Source: Deltaproteobacteria bacterium (GTDB lineage Bacteria > Myxococcota_A > Polyangia > Haliangiales > Haliangiaceae). Taken from it: DNA of 44,511 nt. The notes under the pieces are model-generated. The model was not told where the DNA came from and ran no database searches. It saw only the letters and a program-made list of their open reading frames with translations. The first letter of the stretch is position 1. Every line of letters begins with the position of its first letter. A program made the position numbers and the translations under genes. Positions 1-12,039 of this stretch are shown piece by piece. The DNA is taken from the NCBI GenBank assembly GCA_021413675.1, contig JAIOQA010000337.1, positions 1 to 44,511 of the forward strand, written 5' to 3'.

Positions 1-200
1 CCCTCGGCGAGCCAGAGCGGGACACCGGCCAGCGGCACGAGGCGGGCGCGCGACGGCGGCGCGGTGGGCACCTGAGGCGCGGGCGCCGGGGACGCGGACG
101 ATCGCGGCCACGTGGTCGCGATCGCGCCCGCGAGCGCGACGATCACCGCGGCGCGCCGCGCCCGATGCGTGGCCGAGAGGAACGAGGCAGCGAGGCGCAC
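1..200 (-). CDS. Partial paralog 1 of four-gene tandem family (N-terminus only)
   Basis: The minus strand is open from a GTG at 200 to the left edge, giving 66 codons of an N-terminus. It begins VRLAASFLSATHRARRAA, then a hydrophobic stretch (VIVALAGAIA) and a Pro/Ala-rich spacer. It closely matches the start of the gene ending at 2177 (shared RARRAA and VALAG), and its last residues RLVPLAG also occur in the gene ending at 1236. It is therefore a fourth member of the same family, cut by the window edge. The start is supported by GGTGTC exactly 8 nt upstream, as in the other three copies. It is probably an N-terminally anchored or exported protein; function unknown. Confidence 0.75.
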   Translation of the reverse strand, partial: MRLAASFLSATHRARRAAVIVALAGAIATTWPRSSASPAPAPQVPTAPPSRARLVPLAGVPLWLAE

Positions 201-208
201 GATCTCCA

Positions 209-214
209 GACACC
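209..214 (-). promoter_or_regulatory. Conserved GGTGTC ribosome-binding-like site, paralog 1
   Basis: GGTGTC on the minus strand, 8 nt before the GTG at 200. GGTG can pair with CACC near the 3' end of 16S rRNA. The same hexamer at the same distance precedes all four paralogs. Confidence 0.5.
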
Positions 215-256
215 GCCGGGCACCTGCGGTTGCCCGACGACACCGTCGCGTGATCG

Positions 257-1186
257 CTAGTGCTCGTCGGCGAACCGCGCGTCGCTCAGCGCGCGCTGCA
301 CCGGCCACAACGGCCGCACGTCCTGCCAGGTCTCGGCCACCGACACGCGGCGGCCGTCGACGAGGACGTGACCGCGCAGGTCGGGGTCGGGCACGCCGAT
401 CTCGTCCGGCAAGGCCCGCGCCCAGTCCGCGATGTCGACGACCTCGTCATCCTGGAGGTCGACGCGCGTCTGCACGCGGTCACCGCGGCGGATCTCCAGG
501 CGGCGGCCGATGAGCGTGGCGTGGTAGCGATCGCGACGGCGCGGCCAGCCACGGAGCTCCTCGCGGATCTCGATCTCGGCGCGGAGGTCGCCGAGGCCGG
601 CGAGGCGGTGCGCGACATAGCGCGCGCGCGCCGCCGCGAACACGCCCTGGATGGCCTCGCTCATCGGCGAGAACTGGGCGATCCGCGCACCGTCGATCAG
701 GTCGAGGTCGGCCGGCCCGCTGCGGAGGCCAGCGCGCGCGACGATGAAGGTGCCCGGCAACTGCGCCTCCGGCAGCACGGCGGGCTGCGCACAGTCCAGG
801 TGCCAGAGCGCCCCCAGCGCCGCGCGCTCGGGTTCGGTGAGCGGCAGGTGGCGCAGCGGCATGCCCGGCTGGTCCCACACGAGGTCCGGCTGATCGGAGA
901 TCGTGAGCACGGGGCCCATGTCCGAGCGCATGCAGGACTGCCACGCTTCCCCCACCTGCAGCTGCCAGTGCGGGTGCGCCATGACCGCGTCAGCGAACGG
1001 CACGCACGCTTCAGGGTCATCGGAGACGTCACCGTCGCCCAGCGCGAGCGCCGTGACCACGATGGGCATGGCCGGTGGCGCGCCGCCCCCATCCTGATGA
1101 ACGCAGACGGCGACCGCGAGCGCGACCACCACGACTGCGCGCCACGACCGCCGCTCCGCGCCCCGGGCCGTGATGGCGATGCACAC
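257..1186 (-). CDS. Tandem paralog 2: anchored protein of unknown family
   Basis: 309 residues from a GTG start, chosen because GGTGTC lies 8 nt upstream and because it includes a hydrophobic anchor (about residues 17-29). The family signature is visible: CVPF at 61-64, HPHWQLQ at 71-77, a second Cys at 85, then an SPM...RYVA helix region and VDIADWA near the C-terminus. These blocks recur in the two upstream genes, so this is a diverged tandem duplicate. I recognise no enzyme motif. The N-terminal segment suggests an inner-membrane-anchored or periplasmic protein; the paired Cys residues could form a disulfide (inference). It lies 49 nt downstream of the next paralog in the same direction. 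Confidence 0.75.
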   Translation of the reverse strand: MCIAITARGAERRSWRAVVVVALAVAVCVHQDGGGAPPAMPIVVTALALGDGDVSDDPEACVPFADAVMAHPHWQLQVGEAWQSCMRSDMGPVLTISDQPDLVWDQPGMPLRHLPLTEPERAALGALWHLDCAQPAVLPEAQLPGTFIVARAGLRSGPADLDLIDGARIAQFSPMSEAIQGVFAAARARYVAHRLAGLGDLRAEIEIREELRGWPRRRDRYHATLIGRRLEIRRGDRVQTRVDLQDDEVVDIADWARALPDEIGVPDPDLRGHVLVDGRRVSVAETWQDVRPLWPVQRALSDARFADEH

Positions 1187-1194
1187 CTCGACCA

Positions 1195-1200
1195 GACACC
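1195..1200 (-). promoter_or_regulatory. Conserved GGTGTC ribosome-binding-like site, paralog 2
   Basis: GGTGTC on the minus strand, 8 nt before the GTG at 1186. It decides the start of this gene. Confidence 0.5.
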
Positions 1201-1235
1201 GGCCGTGACGCGGGGTTGCGGCGCGCCCGGCGAGG

Positions 1236-2180
1236 TCAGCGGTCGGCGCCCGCCGCGACCACGGCGTCGATGATCGGCACGAGCGGCGGCGCGGGGTGGA
1301 AGTCCACGGTGATCGCCACCCGCGTGCCTCCGACGATGATCGCGCCGCGGATCTCGACGGTCTCGGCGGGTGGCGGGTCGTGCGGCACCTGCGCCCAGTC
1401 CGCGAGGTCGACCAGCTGTTCGTCATCGAGCGCGACGACCGCGCGCACGTGCCGGCCGCGCAGCACCTCCACGCGATGGCCGCGCAACCGGACGCGGTCG
1501 CTGGCGCGCAGCCGGGGCCACCTGCGATCGAGCGCGAACCGCAGCTCGAGGTCCCCGCGCACCTCGCCGAGCTCGGCGAGGCGCCGCGCGACGTAGCGCT
1601 GCCGCGCCTCGCCGAACACGCGCTCCATCGCCTGCCCCATCGGCGAGCGCCGGCTGATCCGCGGCGTCGTATCCGAGAGCATCGACGACCGCCCGCTGCG
1701 CAGCTCACCGATCGAGACCCGCCAGGTGTCGGGATGATCGTCATCGGTGATCGGATCGCAGCTGATGTGCGCGAGCCCGTGCAGCGTCGCGCGCTCGCCC
1801 GCGGTGAGCGCGAGGCGGCGGGTCGGCATCGCGATGTCGTCCCACACCAGCTCGTCATCGTCGGAGAACGACAGCACGCGCAGGTAGCCGATCTCGGTGC
1901 ACGAGCCGTACGGCAGGGCGAACTGCAGCTGCCAGTTCGGATGTCGCGCGAGCTCCTCCGCGAATGGGATGCACACCTCCGGCGCGAACGCGTCGAGGGC
2001 ATCACCCGCGAGCGGCACCAGGCGATTGCTCCACACCGGCGGTCGCGTGATCGTCGCGTCGACCGCGACCGATCGCCCGACGACCTCCCACGCCAGCGCG
2101 CACGCGCCGATCAGCGCGACCAGCAGCGCAGCCCGCCAGCCACGGCGAGACGCGATCAGGCGCGATACCGCGATGATCAC
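1236..2180 (-). CDS. Tandem paralog 3: anchored protein of unknown family
   Basis: 314 residues. The GTG at 2180 overlaps the stop of the upstream paralog in a GTGA tetranucleotide, so the two are probably translationally coupled. A basic N-terminus (SRRGWR) precedes a hydrophobic segment at about 17-31. Family blocks follow: RLVPLAG at 53-59, CIPF at 70-73, HPNWQLQ at 80-86, Cys 94, then SPMGQAMERVFGEARQRYVA and VDLADWA. Its closest visible relatives are its neighbours. There is no catalytic signature and no lipobox. It is likely exported or membrane-tethered, function unknown. Confidence 0.78.
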   Translation of the reverse strand: MIIAVSRLIASRRGWRAALLVALIGACALAWEVVGRSVAVDATITRPPVWSNRLVPLAGDALDAFAPEVCIPFAEELARHPNWQLQFALPYGSCTEIGYLRVLSFSDDDELVWDDIAMPTRRLALTAGERATLHGLAHISCDPITDDDHPDTWRVSIGELRSGRSSMLSDTTPRISRRSPMGQAMERVFGEARQRYVARRLAELGEVRGDLELRFALDRRWPRLRASDRVRLRGHRVEVLRGRHVRAVVALDDEQLVDLADWAQVPHDPPPAETVEIRGAIIVGGTRVAITVDFHPAPPLVPIIDAVVAAGADR

Positions 2181-3154
2181 GGCCCGCGGACACCGTGGGC
2201 GCGGCGGCGCGCGGCGTCCGTCGCGTCGGTCCAGAACACGTCGAGTACCGGGTCCATCAGCGAGTGGAGCGTGTGCCAGCGTCTGTCGTAGCCATCGACC
2301 GAGGCCCGCTGACCGTTGACGTCGATGTAGCCGCGCGCTTCCTCGCCGTCGACCTGGACCGGCGCGTCGCGCTGCGCGAGCGCCCAGTCGGCGATGTCGA
2401 CGAGCTCCGCGTCGGTGAGATCGACCCGGGCACGCACACGATTGCCCCGGCGGACGACCAGGTGGCGGTCGGTCAACGTCGCGTGATAGCGAGCGCGCGG
2501 CCGGAACTCGCTCGGCTCCGTGACCTCGAACTCGGCGTGGACGGCGCCGAGATGCGCGCGGCGCGCCGCGACGTAGCGATCGCGCGCCGCGGCGAAGACG
2601 CGCAAGAACGCCGCGCCCATCGGCGACTCCAGGACGATCCACGCACCGCTCATCGTGCGCTTGGCCGAACCAGCGCGCAGATCGCCGATCGACGCGACGA
2701 GGACGCCAAACCGGTCGCCCTGGACCGCGCTCAGGTCGTCGCAGCTCAGGCGCCAGGCCGATCGCAGCGTCTCCCGTTCGGCGGCGGTGAGCGTCAGGCG
2801 ACGCGTCGGCATGCCCCAGGCCTCCCATGCGAGGTCGGGGCCATCCGAGAACGTGAACACGTTCAGGAACCCCGCATCGATGCAGCCCCACCACGCCTCG
2901 CCGACCTGGAGCTGCCAGTGGGGATGTCGCATGATCTCGTCGACGAACGGGACGCATTGCCCTGGACCGAAGGGATCGTCGTCGGTGAGAGACATCAGAC
3001 GACGGGTCGATGCGGCGGTCGGGGGCGAGGCGGTAGGCGCGGTGGGGGTGGCCGATCGCGGCCACCTGGTCGCGACCGCGCCCGCGAGCGCGACGATCGC
3101 TGCCGCGCGCCGCGCGCGAGGCGTGACCGCGAGGAACGACGCCGAGATCCGCAC
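2177..3154 (-). CDS. Tandem paralog 4, first gene of the array: anchored protein of unknown family
   Basis: 325 residues from GTG 3154, with GGTGTC 8 nt upstream. An arginine pair (RARR) precedes a hydrophobic segment (IVALAGAVA, about 20-28) and a Pro/Thr/Ala linker, so it is probably membrane-anchored. Conserved blocks: CVPF at 67-70, HPHWQLQ at 77-83, a Cys at 91, a TRRLTLT block, SPMGAAFLRVFAAARDRYVA and VDIADWA. It leads the array; any promoter would lie in 3155-3264, shared with the divergent gene at 3265. No known domain recognised. Confidence 0.77.
   Translation of the reverse strand: MRISASFLAVTPRARRAAAIVALAGAVATRWPRSATPTAPTASPPTAASTRRLMSLTDDDPFGPGQCVPFVDEIMRHPHWQLQVGEAWWGCIDAGFLNVFTFSDGPDLAWEAWGMPTRRLTLTAAERETLRSAWRLSCDDLSAVQGDRFGVLVASIGDLRAGSAKRTMSGAWIVLESPMGAAFLRVFAAARDRYVAARRAHLGAVHAEFEVTEPSEFRPRARYHATLTDRHLVVRRGNRVRARVDLTDAELVDIADWALAQRDAPVQVDGEEARGYIDVNGQRASVDGYDRRWHTLHSLMDPVLDVFWTDATDAARRRAHGVRGP
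2189..2194 (-). promoter_or_regulatory. Conserved GGTGTC ribosome-binding-like site, paralog 3
   Basis: GGTGTC on the minus strand, 8 nt before the GTG at 2180. It lies inside the upstream paralog's coding end, yet keeps both sequence and spacing. Confidence 0.5.
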
Positions 3155-3162
3155 GATGGCGA

Positions 3163-3168
3163 GACACC
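3163..3168 (-). promoter_or_regulatory. Conserved GGTGTC ribosome-binding-like site, paralog 4
   Basis: GGTGTC on the minus strand, 8 nt before the GTG at 3154. Confidence 0.5.
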
Positions 3169-3252
3169 GGCGGCATCGTGCGGTTGCGACGCCGACGCGG
3201 CCAGTGGCTGGCAGCGAGCAATTGATAGTGGCACTTCCTACTTCCAGGTCCG

Positions 3253-3258
3253 TAGGCT
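3253..3258 (+). promoter_or_regulatory. -10-like TAGGCT, predicted leaderless start of the gene at 3265
   Basis: TAGGCT ends 6 nt before the ATG. A transcript begun at the usual distance from this box would start at or next to the start codon. No good -35 was found at 16-18 nt; TTGATA at 3222-3227 is 25 nt away. Confidence 0.4.
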
Positions 3259-3264
3259 GCCGGC

Positions 3265-4020
3265 ATGCGTCGCCTTGTCCTCGTCGCCCTCGGCTGCGTT
3301 GGCTGCGCTCGCGCGTCGAGCGACATCGATGCCGCCGTCGGCGTGCCACTCGACGCGGCGGCGATCGACGCGCGCGATCCGAGCGACGCGGCGGCGAGCG
3401 ATGTCGATGCGGCCGCGATCGATGCGCGCGATGTCGATGCAGCACCGATCGATGCGCGCCCCTCGGACGCGCCGCTGTCCATCGACGCCGCGCATCCCGC
3501 CGACGCCGCGGTGGCCGCCGACGCCGCGCAGCCGAACGACGCCGCGGTCACCACCGATGCCGCCACGCCTCCCGACGCACGGCCGCCGATCGACGCCGCG
3601 CCGCCCACCGACGGCGGCGGCCCGACCGGCGAGTCGTGCACCTCGGCGATCGATCTCACCTCCGCGGCCGCCGCACCCGGCGGCGTGACGGTCACCGACA
3701 CCACGATCGGTCGGCAGAACGACGTCTTCACGATCAACACCTGCGTCACCCAGATCCCGGTCGGCGCCGACGCGATCTACAAGGTCACCGTCGCGTCGGG
3801 CCACACGCTCCGCGCGACCGTCACGCCGACCGGCTGGGACGCCGCGCTCTACGTCACCGCCACCTGCCACAACGGCGACGTCGCGTGCGCGGTCGGCGCC
3901 GACCAGCTGGGGACCGGGCCCGAGACGCTCTCGCTCGCGACCGCCGGCACGTACTACGTGATCGTCGACAACTGGAACGGCGCGCGCGGGCCCTACACGC
4001 TGCATGTCCGCACCGACTGA
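3265..4020 (+). CDS. Secreted lipoprotein with Asp/Ala-rich spacer and PPC-like C-terminal domain
   Basis: 251 residues. A short basic N-terminus and hydrophobic core end in Cys 11 and Cys 14, giving a probable lipoprotein signal. Residues of about 19-118 are dominated by Asp, Ala, Ile and Pro (repeated IDA, DAA, DVDAA), a low-complexity tether of a kind seen on myxobacterial surface lipoproteins. The C-terminal ~130 residues form a compact domain with a Cys pair and an ending like GTYYVIVDNW...GPYTLHV, resembling the pre-peptidase C-terminal (PPC) beta-sandwich. It is probably a surface-exposed protein. It is divergent from the paralog array; no partner gene is obvious. Confidence 0.75.
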   Translation: MRRLVLVALGCVGCARASSDIDAAVGVPLDAAAIDARDPSDAAASDVDAAAIDARDVDAAPIDARPSDAPLSIDAAHPADAAVAADAAQPNDAAVTTDAATPPDARPPIDAAPPTDGGGPTGESCTSAIDLTSAAAAPGGVTVTDTTIGRQNDVFTINTCVTQIPVGADAIYKVTVASGHTLRATVTPTGWDAALYVTATCHNGDVACAVGADQLGTGPETLSLATAGTYYVIVDNWNGARGPYTLHVRTD

Positions 4021-4089
4021 TCATCGAACATCGCCGCGGCGGAGATCGCCACCACTGAACATCCATTCCCCTCCCCACGCCGATCGCGC

Positions 4090-4095
4090 TAGGCT
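4090..4095 (+). promoter_or_regulatory. -10-like TAGGCT, predicted leaderless start of lhr
   Basis: TAGGCT ends 8 nt before the GTG at 4104. It is the same hexamer as before the gene at 3265. No Shine-Dalgarno-like sequence lies between it and the start. Confidence 0.4.
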
Positions 4096-4103
4096 CGGCC
4101 TCC

Positions 4104-8608
<4,505 letters not shown>

Positions 8609-8612
<4 letters not shown>

Positions 8613-9034
8613 CCTCCCAGACGTTTGCTTCGACATGGTCGGTGCGCGCCCGGTCCCTCCTCGGGACCTGGCGCGGGCGCTTCATCGTCGCGTGGCTCGC
8701 GGTCCAGCTGCTCCTGCCCTGCTGCTACTACCTCACGCGCCGCGATCCCCACGACGAGCGGTTCGCGTGGCGGATGTTCTCGCCGATGCGCATGATCAAG
8801 TGCGATCCGCGGTTCACGGTCGACGGCGCGCGCGTCGATCTCGGCAAGCGCTTCCACGAGGCGTGGATCGAGCTGGCCGGGCGCGGTCGCTACAGCGTGC
8901 TCGAGGCGATGGGCGCGCGGCTGTGCAAGGAGATGCCGGGACAGCGCATCGAGCTCGAACTGGTCTGCAAAGATGTGGCGGGGGCGCAGGAGCGGATCGG
9001 TGGCTACGACATCTGCACGGTGACCGACCTGTGA
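8609..9034 (+). CDS. Small membrane protein, HTTM partner
   Basis: 141 residues. The GTG start overlaps the lhr stop (GTGA), a coupled arrangement. An N-terminal amphipathic region is followed by one membrane segment (about 22-38, AWLAVQLLLPCCYYL), then a soluble domain with RFAWRMFSPM and four further cysteines. In many bacteria HTTM (vitamin-K-dependent gamma-carboxylase-like) proteins are accompanied by a small protein with a similar AWRM-type motif after a membrane segment. The next gene 11 nt downstream is an HTTM protein, so I infer that the two form a membrane complex. The substrate is unknown. Confidence 0.7.
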
Positions 9035-9044
9035 GGGGACGCTA

Positions 9045-10613
9045 GTGGCGAAGTCCCGACGCGATGCGCGGCGCGGCGCGAAGAGCGTGCCGGTGACCAC
9101 GCCGGCGACCGAAGCGCCGGCGACCGACGCGCCTACCGCGGCCCCGCCCGCGAAGGCACGCCCGGCGAAGCCCGCATCGTCCGGCGCTCGGACATCGCCC
9201 GACGCCAGCTTCTGGTCGGGCTTCACGGTCTCGCCGGTCAAGCTGCTGCTCGTCCGCTTCGCGCTGTTCGGCGTGCTCGCGTTCGACGCCTACCTGCAGC
9301 TCAGCCACGCGCCGCGCTACGGCTCCGGCTTCAACGTCGGTAACCTGCGCCTGCTCGACGATCTCGCGCCCGGCCGCGACGCCTTCGCAGCGACCGAGCT
9401 CGCGCTCACGTTCCTGTTCGCCGCGTTCGCGCTGGGCGCCGGGCTGCGGCTCGTGCCGCTCGCCGCGCTGCTCTACAACTGGGTCTACTTCTCGAGCCAG
9501 CTCGACTCCTACCAGCACCACTACCTGGTCTCGCTGATCCTGATCCTCGCGTGCTTCGTGCCGTGGCGCGTGCCCGCGGCGGACACCGGCCCGCGCCGGT
9601 CGTGGGCGCTGCGGCTCATCCTCGTGCAGCTCGGCGTCATGTACCTGTGGGCGGTGATCGCCAAGCTGCACGGCCAGTGGCTCGACGGTACCGCCCTCGG
9701 CCAGCAGATCAGCACGCCGTGGATGCGCAGCGCGATCGAGCGCGTCGGCTGGCCGACCGCTGCCACGATGACCGTGCTGCTCGAGGTCTTGCTCGCGGTC
9801 GGCGTGTGGAACCGCCGGCTGTGGCCCATCGTGGCGCCGCTCGGCATCGGGTTCCACGTCGCGATCGAGAAGTCGGGCCTCGAGATCGGGCTGTTCTCGT
9901 ACGTGATGGTCGGGCTCTACCTGCTCGCGCTGCCCGAGGGCTGGCTCGCCGCGATCCGCGCCGAGGACGCCCGCGCCTGGGTCGCGCGCCAGGCGCAGCG
10001 GCTCGCGCCCGGCACGATCGGCGCGGCGGTCGCGCTCGGCCTCGCCGCGATCGCGGTCGCGCTCCTGCTCGCGCTGTCGCCGCTGGTCAGCGCGGTCGTG
10101 GTCGCGCTCGCGGTCGCGGTCACGCTCGGCGGCGCGCTCGCGCTGCGCACGCCCGGCCGCGCCACCGCGCACGCGCTCGGCTGCGCGCTCGCCGCGCTGC
10201 TGGTGTTCGCGTGCGGGCGGCTGTCGACCGAGGTCCCCGAGTACTACAAGTTCTGGGCGGGATCGTCGCGCCGCCTCGGCCGCCTCGACGAGACCCGCGT
10301 CGCGTACACCCGGCTGCTCGAGGTCAAGCCCGACAGCGCGCCCGCGCACTACTACCTCGGCACCTACGATCTCGCCGACCACCACGACGACGACGCGCTC
10401 GCCCACTTCCGCGCGGCCCAGGCGATCGACGCCCGCGATCCGCGCGCGTTCGTCGCGGAGGCCCGCTGGCTCGAGTCCCAGGGCAAGCCCGCGGAGGCCC
10501 TCGCCAAGGCCAAGGCCGGCCTCGCGGGGCGCCCCGGCGACGCCGACGCGCGCGCGCTGGTCGATCACCTCACGTCGATCGCCCCGGCGATCGCCCCATC
10601 ACCCGCGCCATGA
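9045..10613 (+). CDS. HTTM-domain membrane protein with C-terminal TPR repeats
   Basis: 522 residues from GTG, with GAGGGGAC as a plausible ribosome site. An Ala/Pro/Lys-rich N-terminal tail (about 1-55) precedes many membrane segments (about 65-380), including LYNWVYFSSQLDSYQHHYLV and RLILVQLGVMYLWAVIAKLHG, which resemble the HTTM domain of gamma-glutamyl-carboxylase-like proteins. The C-terminal ~130 residues look like TPR units (RLLEVKPDSAPAHYYLGTYD; FRAAQAIDARDPRAFVAEA). True carboxylase activity is uncertain; many HTTM proteins have unknown reactions. Its ATG/TGA junction with nth (ATGA) implies coupling. Confidence 0.82.
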   Translation: MAKSRRDARRGAKSVPVTTPATEAPATDAPTAAPPAKARPAKPASSGARTSPDASFWSGFTVSPVKLLLVRFALFGVLAFDAYLQLSHAPRYGSGFNVGNLRLLDDLAPGRDAFAATELALTFLFAAFALGAGLRLVPLAALLYNWVYFSSQLDSYQHHYLVSLILILACFVPWRVPAADTGPRRSWALRLILVQLGVMYLWAVIAKLHGQWLDGTALGQQISTPWMRSAIERVGWPTAATMTVLLEVLLAVGVWNRRLWPIVAPLGIGFHVAIEKSGLEIGLFSYVMVGLYLLALPEGWLAAIRAEDARAWVARQAQRLAPGTIGAAVALGLAAIAVALLLALSPLVSAVVVALAVAVTLGGALALRTPGRATAHALGCALAALLVFACGRLSTEVPEYYKFWAGSSRRLGRLDETRVAYTRLLEVKPDSAPAHYYLGTYDLADHHDDDALAHFRAAQAIDARDPRAFVAEARWLESQGKPAEALAKAKAGLAGRPGDADARALVDHLTSIAPAIAPSPAP

Positions 10614-11305
10614 CCGCCCTGACCCGCGCCGCGCGCGCTGTCCGGATCGCGGACATCCTCGATCAGCACTACCCCTCGCCGCCGATCCCGCTCGATCACG
10701 GCGATGCGTTCCAGCTGCTGGTCGCGGTCGTCTTGTCCGCGCAGTGCACCGACGCGCGCGTCAACCAGGTCACGCCGGCCCTGTTCGCGGCGGCGCCCGA
10801 CGCGCGCGCGATGGCCGCGCTCGAGGTGCCCGCGATCCAGCGCTTCATCCAGACCTGCGGCCTGGCGCCCGCCAAGGCCCGCCACCTCGCCGGCCTGTCG
10901 CGGATCCTGATCGAGCGCCACGGCGGCGTCGTGCCGCGCAGCTTCGACGAGCTCGAGGCGCTGCCCGGGGTCGGCCACAAGACCGCGAGCGTGGTCATGG
11001 CGCAGGCCTTCGGCGAGCCGGCGTTCCCGGTCGACACCCACATCCATCGCCTCGCCGGACGCTGGCAGCTGTCGCGCGCCGGCTCGGTCGAGGAGGTCGA
11101 GCGCGATCTCAAGGCGCTGTTCCCCGAGGACCGCTGGAACGCGCTGCACCTGCAGATCATCTACTTCGGCCGCAGCCACTGTCCGGCGCGCGGACACGAT
11201 CCCGCGGCCTGCCCGATCTGCAGCTGGGCGATGTCCAAGGCCCGCGCGAAGGCCGAGCTGACCACCGGCAGCTCCAAGCCGCGCCCGGCCGGGCGTCGCG
11301 TCTGA
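10610..11305 (+). CDS. nth: Endonuclease III-like DNA glycosylase/AP lyase
   Basis: 231 residues from an ATG overlapping the previous stop. The helix-hairpin-helix LPGVGHK at 118-124 carries the catalytic Lys 124, and VDTHIHR supplies Asp 142. The enzyme removes oxidised pyrimidines and nicks abasic sites. The C-terminal iron-sulfur loop is unusual: Cys 191, 201 and 204 are spaced C-X9-C-X2-C and no fourth Cys follows, whereas E. coli has C-X6-C-X2-C-X5-C. Either His 190 or His 196 replaces a ligand or the cluster differs. Overall similarity to the family is strong. It shares an operon-like run with lhr. Confidence 0.93.
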   Translation: MTALTRAARAVRIADILDQHYPSPPIPLDHGDAFQLLVAVVLSAQCTDARVNQVTPALFAAAPDARAMAALEVPAIQRFIQTCGLAPAKARHLAGLSRILIERHGGVVPRSFDELEALPGVGHKTASVVMAQAFGEPAFPVDTHIHRLAGRWQLSRAGSVEEVERDLKALFPEDRWNALHLQIIYFGRSHCPARGHDPAACPICSWAMSKARAKAELTTGSSKPRPAGRRV

Positions 11306-11312
11306 TCGCCGC

Positions 11313-11318
11313 TATAGT
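11313..11318 (+). promoter_or_regulatory. -10-like TATAGT, predicted leaderless start of the gene at 11324
   Basis: TATAGT ends 5 nt before the ATG, between the nth stop and the next gene. It suggests an internal promoter within the run. Confidence 0.4.
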
Positions 11319-11323
11319 CCCGC

Positions 11324-12022
11324 ATGGCCTCCGACGACGACGACAAGCTCTCCCGGATCGTCGACGCGCGCATGAAGCTGCGCGCTCGCTTCCTCAAGGA
11401 CGCCGACGCCACGCCCTCGGTCGCCGACGCGCGGCCGATGGGCTCGGGTCCGAAGAACCGCCACGGCATGCCGCAGCTGCCGCCGGATCAGTACGAGACC
11501 CGCAAGTGGCCGGTGCTCGACCTCGGCGTCAAGCCCACGATCTCGCGCGAGCGCTGGCGCCTCACGATCGATGGCGCGTGCGCGCGGCCGGTCACCCTCG
11601 ACTGGGCCGCGTTCTCCGCGCTCGAGCAGGTCGAGGACGTCAGCGACTTCCACTGCGTCACGAAGTGGTCGCGGTTCGACGTGCCGTGGCGCGGCGTGCG
11701 GCTCGCCGACGTGATCGCGCTGGCCGAGCCCGCCGACGACGCGCACTTCGTCATGTGCCACGCCTACGACAGCTACACGACCAACGTCCCGCTGGTCGAG
11801 GCGATCAAGCCCGACGTGCTCCTGGTCCACACCGCCGACGGCGTGCCGCTGCCGGTCGAGCACGGCGGCCCGGTCCGGGTGATCACGCCGCAGCTCTACG
11901 CCTGGAAGGGCGCCAAGTGGGTCTCGCGCCTCGAGCTCCTGCGCGAGGACAAGCTCGGCTTCTGGGAGGAGCGCGGCTACTCGAACACCGCGTATCCGTG
12001 GCGCAACGATCGCTACTCGTGA
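11324..12022 (+). CDS. Sulfite-oxidase-fold molybdopterin-dependent oxidoreductase
   Basis: 232 residues. The central region matches the oxidoreductase molybdopterin-binding (SUOX/MsrP-like) domain: RERWRLTIDG at about 75-84, DFHCVTKW at 108-115 whose Cys 111 would be the Mo ligand, WRGVRLADVI, and CHAYDSYTTN. The C-terminal PVRVITPQLYAWKGAKWVSRLEL block is typical of small cytoplasmic members. No signal peptide is seen, so unlike MsrP it is probably cytoplasmic. The physiological substrate is unknown. It lies 18 nt after nth and may be cotranscribed or have its own promoter. Confidence 0.87.
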   Translation: MASDDDDKLSRIVDARMKLRARFLKDADATPSVADARPMGSGPKNRHGMPQLPPDQYETRKWPVLDLGVKPTISRERWRLTIDGACARPVTLDWAAFSALEQVEDVSDFHCVTKWSRFDVPWRGVRLADVIALAEPADDAHFVMCHAYDSYTTNVPLVEAIKPDVLLVHTADGVPLPVEHGGPVRVITPQLYAWKGAKWVSRLELLREDKLGFWEERGYSNTAYPWRNDRYS

Positions 12023-12039
12023 TGCGCGCGTCGCGTGGG

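Noticed and set aside
3222..3258. TTGATA as -35 partner of TAGGCT
   Set aside because: The spacing of 25 nt is too long for a sigma-70 promoter; a sigma-54 reading (TGGCAC) lacks the -12 element.
1236..3749. Very long minus-strand frame spanning several paralogs
   Set aside because: Only its C-terminal ~315 residues are a real gene; the rest runs out of frame through the next paralog.
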